This document shows, piece by piece, positions 4,528 to 7,563 of a stretch of 7,563 nucleotides of DNA. Both the position numbers and the translations under genes were made by a program. Source of the DNA: Treponema sp. (lineage in GTDB: Bacteria; Spirochaetota; Spirochaetia; Treponematales; Treponemataceae); NCBI GenBank assembly GCA_017390125.1, contig JAFPCT010000046.1, positions 1 to 7,563 on the forward strand. The letters are read 5' to 3'. The notes under the pieces are model-generated. The model ran no database searches and had not been told where the DNA came from. It was given only the letters and a program-made list of their open reading frames with translations. Positions within the stretch are counted from its first letter, which is position 1; each line of letters begins with the position of its first letter.

Positions 4528-6558
4528 CTAGGTTCTTGCGTAACATTCGTCAGCAGAACGGCAGGATTCCTTTGCAAAAGAACATCTCGGAGCAAAAGGA
4601 CAGCCCGGCTCCGGTCTGGCTGGATCTGTAACCCTTCCCGGAATTGACGTCATTCTGCCGCCTGTATAGTGGCTTCCGAATTCCGGTATTGCGCTTACAA
4701 GAGCCTTTGTATAAGGATGTGACGGCGCAGACATTATTTTTTCTGCCGGACCGGTTTCCATAATCTTTCCGCCGTACATTACGGCAATCCTGTCGCTTAT
4801 TTCCGCAACAAGATTTATGTTGTGGCTTATGAAAATGATCGAAAGTCCCCTCTCCTTCTGCAGGCGAAGAAGAAGGGAAACAATCTGTGCCTGAATCGTA
4901 ACGTCAAGTGCTGTTGTAGGCTCGTCCGCAATCAAAAGCTCACAGTCCTGGGCAAGAGCAAGTGCAATTCCAAGCCTCTGGAGCTGACCGCCGCTGAACT
5001 GGTGCGGGAATGAGGAAAGACGGTTTTCCGGCTCTGGAATGCCGACCTCCCCAAGAAGCGTGCAGGCCTTTGCATCGGACTGGCTGCGGGTAATTTCCGA
5101 ATCCATGTTTCTGAAAGTCTCATAAAAAACAGAACCTATGTTCTGGAGCGGATCAAAGGAACGTCCCGGCTCCTGGAAAATAAGTGCGATTTTACGTCCG
5201 CGGTACTTTCTGAGCTCATGCTCGTCAAGAGAAAGCAGGTCTACGCCGTCGTAATATATGTGTCCTGAAACCTGTGCGTTTGCAGAAAACAGCCCGGGAA
5301 TTGCAGTCGTGGTAACAGACTTGCCGGAACCAGATTCTCCTACAAGGCCGAGAATCTCCCCCCTGTTCACGCAGAAAGAAACTCCCCTTACACCGTACAC
5401 CTTCACCGCTTTTGTTCCCCGGAGAATCGTAAAAGTAACGTGCAGGTCTTCAACTGAAAGCAAGGCAGGTTTCTCTTCCTTTACGACTTCAAGATTATGC
5501 TTTCTGTTACGTTTAAAAACAGACGCATAAGGATCGTAAAAATCCCGAAGGGCATCCCCAAGGAAATTAAAAGCGAGAGTTACAAAAAGAAGCATCAGAA
5601 CCGGATACAAAAGCCACGGATAGTTCTGCAGATTCTGAATGGTAGAAATGTCTCGGTTTATAAGGCTTCCCCAGCTTACGGACGGATCGTTGATACCAAG
5701 CCCAAGATAAGAAAGAGCCGTCTCGCTCATGATGAACCCAGGAATACTGAGAGCCGTAGAAACGATAAGGTAACTTGCAGTCTGAGGAATTATGTGGCAG
5801 AAAATTATGTTCAAAGCCGGGATTCCTTCAAGCGAGGCATTCACTACAAATTCCTCCCTTTTGATTGCATGAACCATACCGCGGATTGTACGGGCAGCAC
5901 CAGGCCAGCCCACAAGGGCAAGGATCAGCGTAATGATCATGTAGCTTGTACCGCTGTCCATTTTTGTGTTCAGAATTGAGCGCAGGAACAGGATAAGGTA
6001 AAGACTCGGAATGAGCATGAAAAATTCCGCAAAACGCATGACCGCCCAGTCAGTTGCCCCGCCGAAATATCCGCTCAAACCGCCGAGAATTACGGCAAGA
6101 AGCAGCGAAACGGCAGTAGCGACAAAACCGATTGTAAGGGAAATACGGCTTCCGTATACAATCCGGCTGAAAAGGTCCCGGCCAAGATTGTCTGCGCCCA
6201 AAATGTAAACCGGATATTCGGAATCAGAACCGAAAAGGTGGCGGCTGCATGGAATTACGCCGAAAAGCTTGTATTCTTCCCCCTTTGCAAAAAGCACGAA
6301 ACGGTGGATACATTCCTCATCCTTTACGCGCACATATTCCCAGGAAGACTTGTTTATCGCCCGGTATTCCCGAACTTTCAGCCCCCTGGCCGTAAGCTGG
6401 ACGTTGGCAGGATGATAAGTGTTGTTCTCATAGGTACGGCCGGCAGAATAAGGAGCCATAAATTCTGCAAGAATCATCACCAGATACAGAAAGACAAGAA
6501 GGAATACAGAAAACATTGCGAGAGGCCGTTTTGTAAGATAATCAAAAAAATTTTTCGT
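4528..6558 (-). CDS. Peptide ABC importer: DppC-type permease fused to OppD/DppD-type ATPase
   Basis: This inner-membrane protein joins a permease and an ATPase of an oligopeptide/dipeptide importer. Counted from the proposed ACG start it has 676 residues. The first membrane segment (about 16-37) is followed by a long extracytoplasmic loop containing YKLFGVIPCSRHLFG (96-110). The conserved LGADNLGRDLFSRI (120-133) comes next, then five membrane helices with the ATPase-coupling EAA-type loop (about 234-260). A linker (about 345-365) leads to the ATPase: Walker A GESGSGKS (407-414), Q462, signature FSGGQ (521-525), Walker B LLIADEP (541-547) and switch H579. The oligopeptide-type C-terminus has HPYTKAL and Cys at 653, 659, 666 and 672, which may hold an iron-sulfur cluster as in DppD. 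All catalytic motifs are intact. The start is discussed with the ribosome site; other options are ATG 6516 (no ribosome site) or ATG 6618 (50-base overlap with the upstream gene). Confidence 0.92.
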   Translation of the reverse strand, partial: TKNFFDYLTKRPLAMFSVFLLVFLYLVMILAEFMAPYSAGRTYENNTYHPANVQLTARGLKVREYRAINKSSWEYVRVKDEECIHRFVLFAKGEEYKLFGVIPCSRHLFGSDSEYPVYILGADNLGRDLFSRIVYGSRISLTIGFVATAVSLLLAVILGGLSGYFGGATDWAVMRFAEFFMLIPSLYLILFLRSILNTKMDSGTSYMIITLILALVGWPGAARTIRGMVHAIKREEFVVNASLEGIPALNIIFCHIIPQTASYLIVSTALSIPGFIMSETALSYLGLGINDPSVSWGSLINRDISTIQNLQNYPWLLYPVLMLLFVTLAFNFLGDALRDFYDPYASVFKRNRKHNLEVVKEEKPALLSVEDLHVTFTILRGTKAVKVYGVRGVSFCVNRGEILGLVGESGSGKSVTTTAIPGLFSANAQVSGHIYYDGVDLLSLDEHELRKYRGRKIALIFQEPGRSFDPLQNIGSVFYETFRNMDSEITRSQSDAKACTLLGEVGIPEPENRLSSFPHQFSGGQLQRLGIALALAQDCELLIADEPTTALDVTIQAQIVSLLLRLQKERGLSIIFISHNINLVAEISDRIAVMYGGKIMETGPAEKIMSAPSHPYTKALVSAIPEFGSHYTGGRMTSIPGRVTDPARPEPGCPFAPRCSFAKESCRSADECYART

Positions 6559-6570
6559 TTTTCTTTCCTT
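6556..6570 (-). promoter_or_regulatory. Ribosome site with ACG start codon of the permease-ATPase gene
   Basis: On the minus strand AAGGAAAG (6563-6570) overlaps the upstream permease stop codon. Seven bases after AAGGA comes ACG (6556-6558), in frame with the fusion protein. From there the protein reads KNFFDYLTKRPLAMFS, the normal short cytoplasmic tail of a DppC permease. No ATG, GTG or TTG lies in frame between this ribosome site and the ATG at 6516, about 50 bases on. The spacing and the product length both point to the ACG as the start, either as a rare codon or as an ATG changed by one base. Confidence 0.55.
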
Positions 6571-7563
6571 ATTCCTTTCCGTAGCGGATTCTAGGGTCAA
6601 CAAAAGCAAGAAGAACATCGCTTATGACCATACCGATCAAGATGAGCGCTGAAGAGAACATGCTGTTTGCAAGAACCAGATTTATATCCTGCTGAAGGAC
6701 AGCCTCGTATGTAAGCCGTCCGATTCCAGGATAGGCAAAGATAATCTCAAGAATCATTGAACCGCTGAACAAAGAGGCAAGCAGGTTTGCGCTTCCTGTG
6801 ATATAAGGGTTCAGAGTATTGCGGAAGGCGTGGTTCAGGTAAACCCGCTTTTCGCTTATTCCCCGGGCACGAAGGGCAAAAATATACGGAAGCCCCAGCT
6901 GGTCAAGCATTGTTGCCCGGATCATGCGCATTGTTCCGCCAAGACCGCCGATGAAGGAGGCAAAAAGCGGAAGAAAAACGTGATGGGCATAACTGAACGT
7001 AAACTTAAAAGGAGCGGACGAAAAAGGAAAATCCGGATAAGCCGTTACCGGAAACAGGCCGCTCACAGAGGCAAAAAGCTGAAGGAGAATCAGAAGAAGG
7101 ATTCCCGGGAAGGCATGGAAAAACAGTGCGAAGAAAGTTACGGCAGTATCAAGCCTTGTTCCGGCCTTGCTTGAAAAATAAACTCCCAGCAGAAAAGAAA
7201 AAATAGTGATGAACACAAGGGAAATCAAATTCAAAAGCACGCTGTTCCATATGCGGCTTCTGATGAGGAAGGAAACAGGAGCCCGGCTTACAAGGCTGGT
7301 TCCCAAATCATGGTGAACCACCACCCTTTTGAGCCATTTGAAATACTGAACATAGAACGGCTTGTCCAGCCCGAATTCAGCACGGAGCTTTTCCATCTGA
7401 GCCTGAGAAAAATTCTTTTCATTGCCGGCAGCAGAAGAATTAATGTTCCTGCCGCCTTCCGCAGCCTGCATAATCTGCTGGCTCATCATAGTATCAACTA
7501 TATCCCCGGGAGCAAGGGCCATAAGGCCGAAAAGTGCAAATCCAAGGAAGAAAAGCAGGAAAA
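6569..7563 (-). CDS. OppB/DppB-type peptide ABC importer permease, 5' end missing
   Basis: This inner-membrane permease would pair with the downstream fused permease-ATPase to form the translocation channel for peptides. The reading frame is open to the right edge, so the start is missing; 330 residues are visible. They begin inside the first membrane helix (FLLFFLGFALFGL) and run into ALAPGD, the usual OppB-type sequence after helix 1. Next are the extracytoplasmic FGLDKPFYVQY, then helices near visible residues 104-130, 137-168 and 196-212. The EAA coupling loop has YIFALRARGIS (226-236), and FAYPGIGRLTY (275-285) and the C-terminal FVDPRIRYG (320-328) follow. The ATG at 7522 lies inside the first helix and is not the true start. 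The family usually has about 310-350 residues, so little is missing. The stop codon lies ten bases before the next gene, which indicates one operon. Confidence 0.93.
   Translation of the reverse strand, partial: FLLFFLGFALFGLMALAPGDIVDTMMSQQIMQAAEGGRNINSSAAGNEKNFSQAQMEKLRAEFGLDKPFYVQYFKWLKRVVVHHDLGTSLVSRAPVSFLIRSRIWNSVLLNLISLVFITIFSFLLGVYFSSKAGTRLDTAVTFFALFFHAFPGILLLILLQLFASVSGLFPVTAYPDFPFSSAPFKFTFSYAHHVFLPLFASFIGGLGGTMRMIRATMLDQLGLPYIFALRARGISEKRVYLNHAFRNTLNPYITGSANLLASLFSGSMILEIIFAYPGIGRLTYEAVLQQDINLVLANSMFSSALILIGMVISDVLLAFVDPRIRYGKE

Noticed and set aside
4514..4605. Frameshift at the end of the ATPase
   Set aside because: The short tail prompted a check of the other frames; neither continues an OppD-like C-terminus, and the stop is followed directly by the next gene's upstream region.
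5497..5979. Plus-strand open frame of 160 codons inside the transporter gene
   Set aside because: It is opposite the permease domain with conserved DppC motifs. Its basic, low-complexity product is typical of an antisense shadow.
6514..6516. ATG as start of the fused permease-ATPase
   Set aside because: No ribosome site precedes it, and it would remove the cytoplasmic segment in front of helix 1. The ACG site fits better in spacing and length, though this ATG cannot be excluded.

Overview
The window looks like a piece of a Treponema-like spirochaete chromosome. The case for this is indirect: a small lipoprotein of the TRL-like family with a spirochaete-style lipobox, a PAS/GGDEF sensor of the type common in Treponema and gut Firmicutes, AT-rich intergenic regions, and a peptide transporter whose permease and ATPase are fused. 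The genus is an inference. No tRNA, rRNA, CRISPR array, insertion sequence or phage gene was seen.

Layout from left to right. Bases 1-766 (minus) hold most of a D-lactate dehydrogenase gene, ldhA, whose 3' end is off the left edge. A 214-base AT-rich divergent control region separates it from a plus-strand run: a PAS-GGDEF-PAS diguanylate cyclase (981-2321), sfsA (2383-3108) and a 92-residue TRL-like lipoprotein (3371-3649). A long hairpin terminator at 3657-3711 closes this half. A minus-strand operon enters from the right edge. It contains an OppB/DppB-type permease (5' end off the window), a DppC-type permease fused to an OppD/DppD-type ATPase, and a Cof-type HAD phosphatase (3720-4496) at the operon end, convergent with the lipoprotein gene.

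How the genes work together. The two transporter genes encode two permease domains and one ATPase domain of an oligopeptide/dipeptide importer. A binding protein and a possible second ATPase would lie outside the window. The HAD phosphatase is probably co-transcribed but has no obvious transport role. LdhA makes D-lactate from pyruvate in fermentation. The cyclase would link an unknown PAS-sensed signal to c-di-GMP. SfsA and the TRL lipoprotein have no settled function.

The points most worth checking are as follows. The fused permease-ATPase gene appears to start at an ACG codon placed exactly where an ATG is expected. sfsA appears to be transcribed without a leader. The cyclase has its GGDEF domain in the middle, a PAS domain at the C-terminus and no inhibitory site. 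The lipoprotein gene has a long leader with two perfect small hairpins. No clearly new multi-gene system was found; most of the window is ordinary core metabolism and transport.
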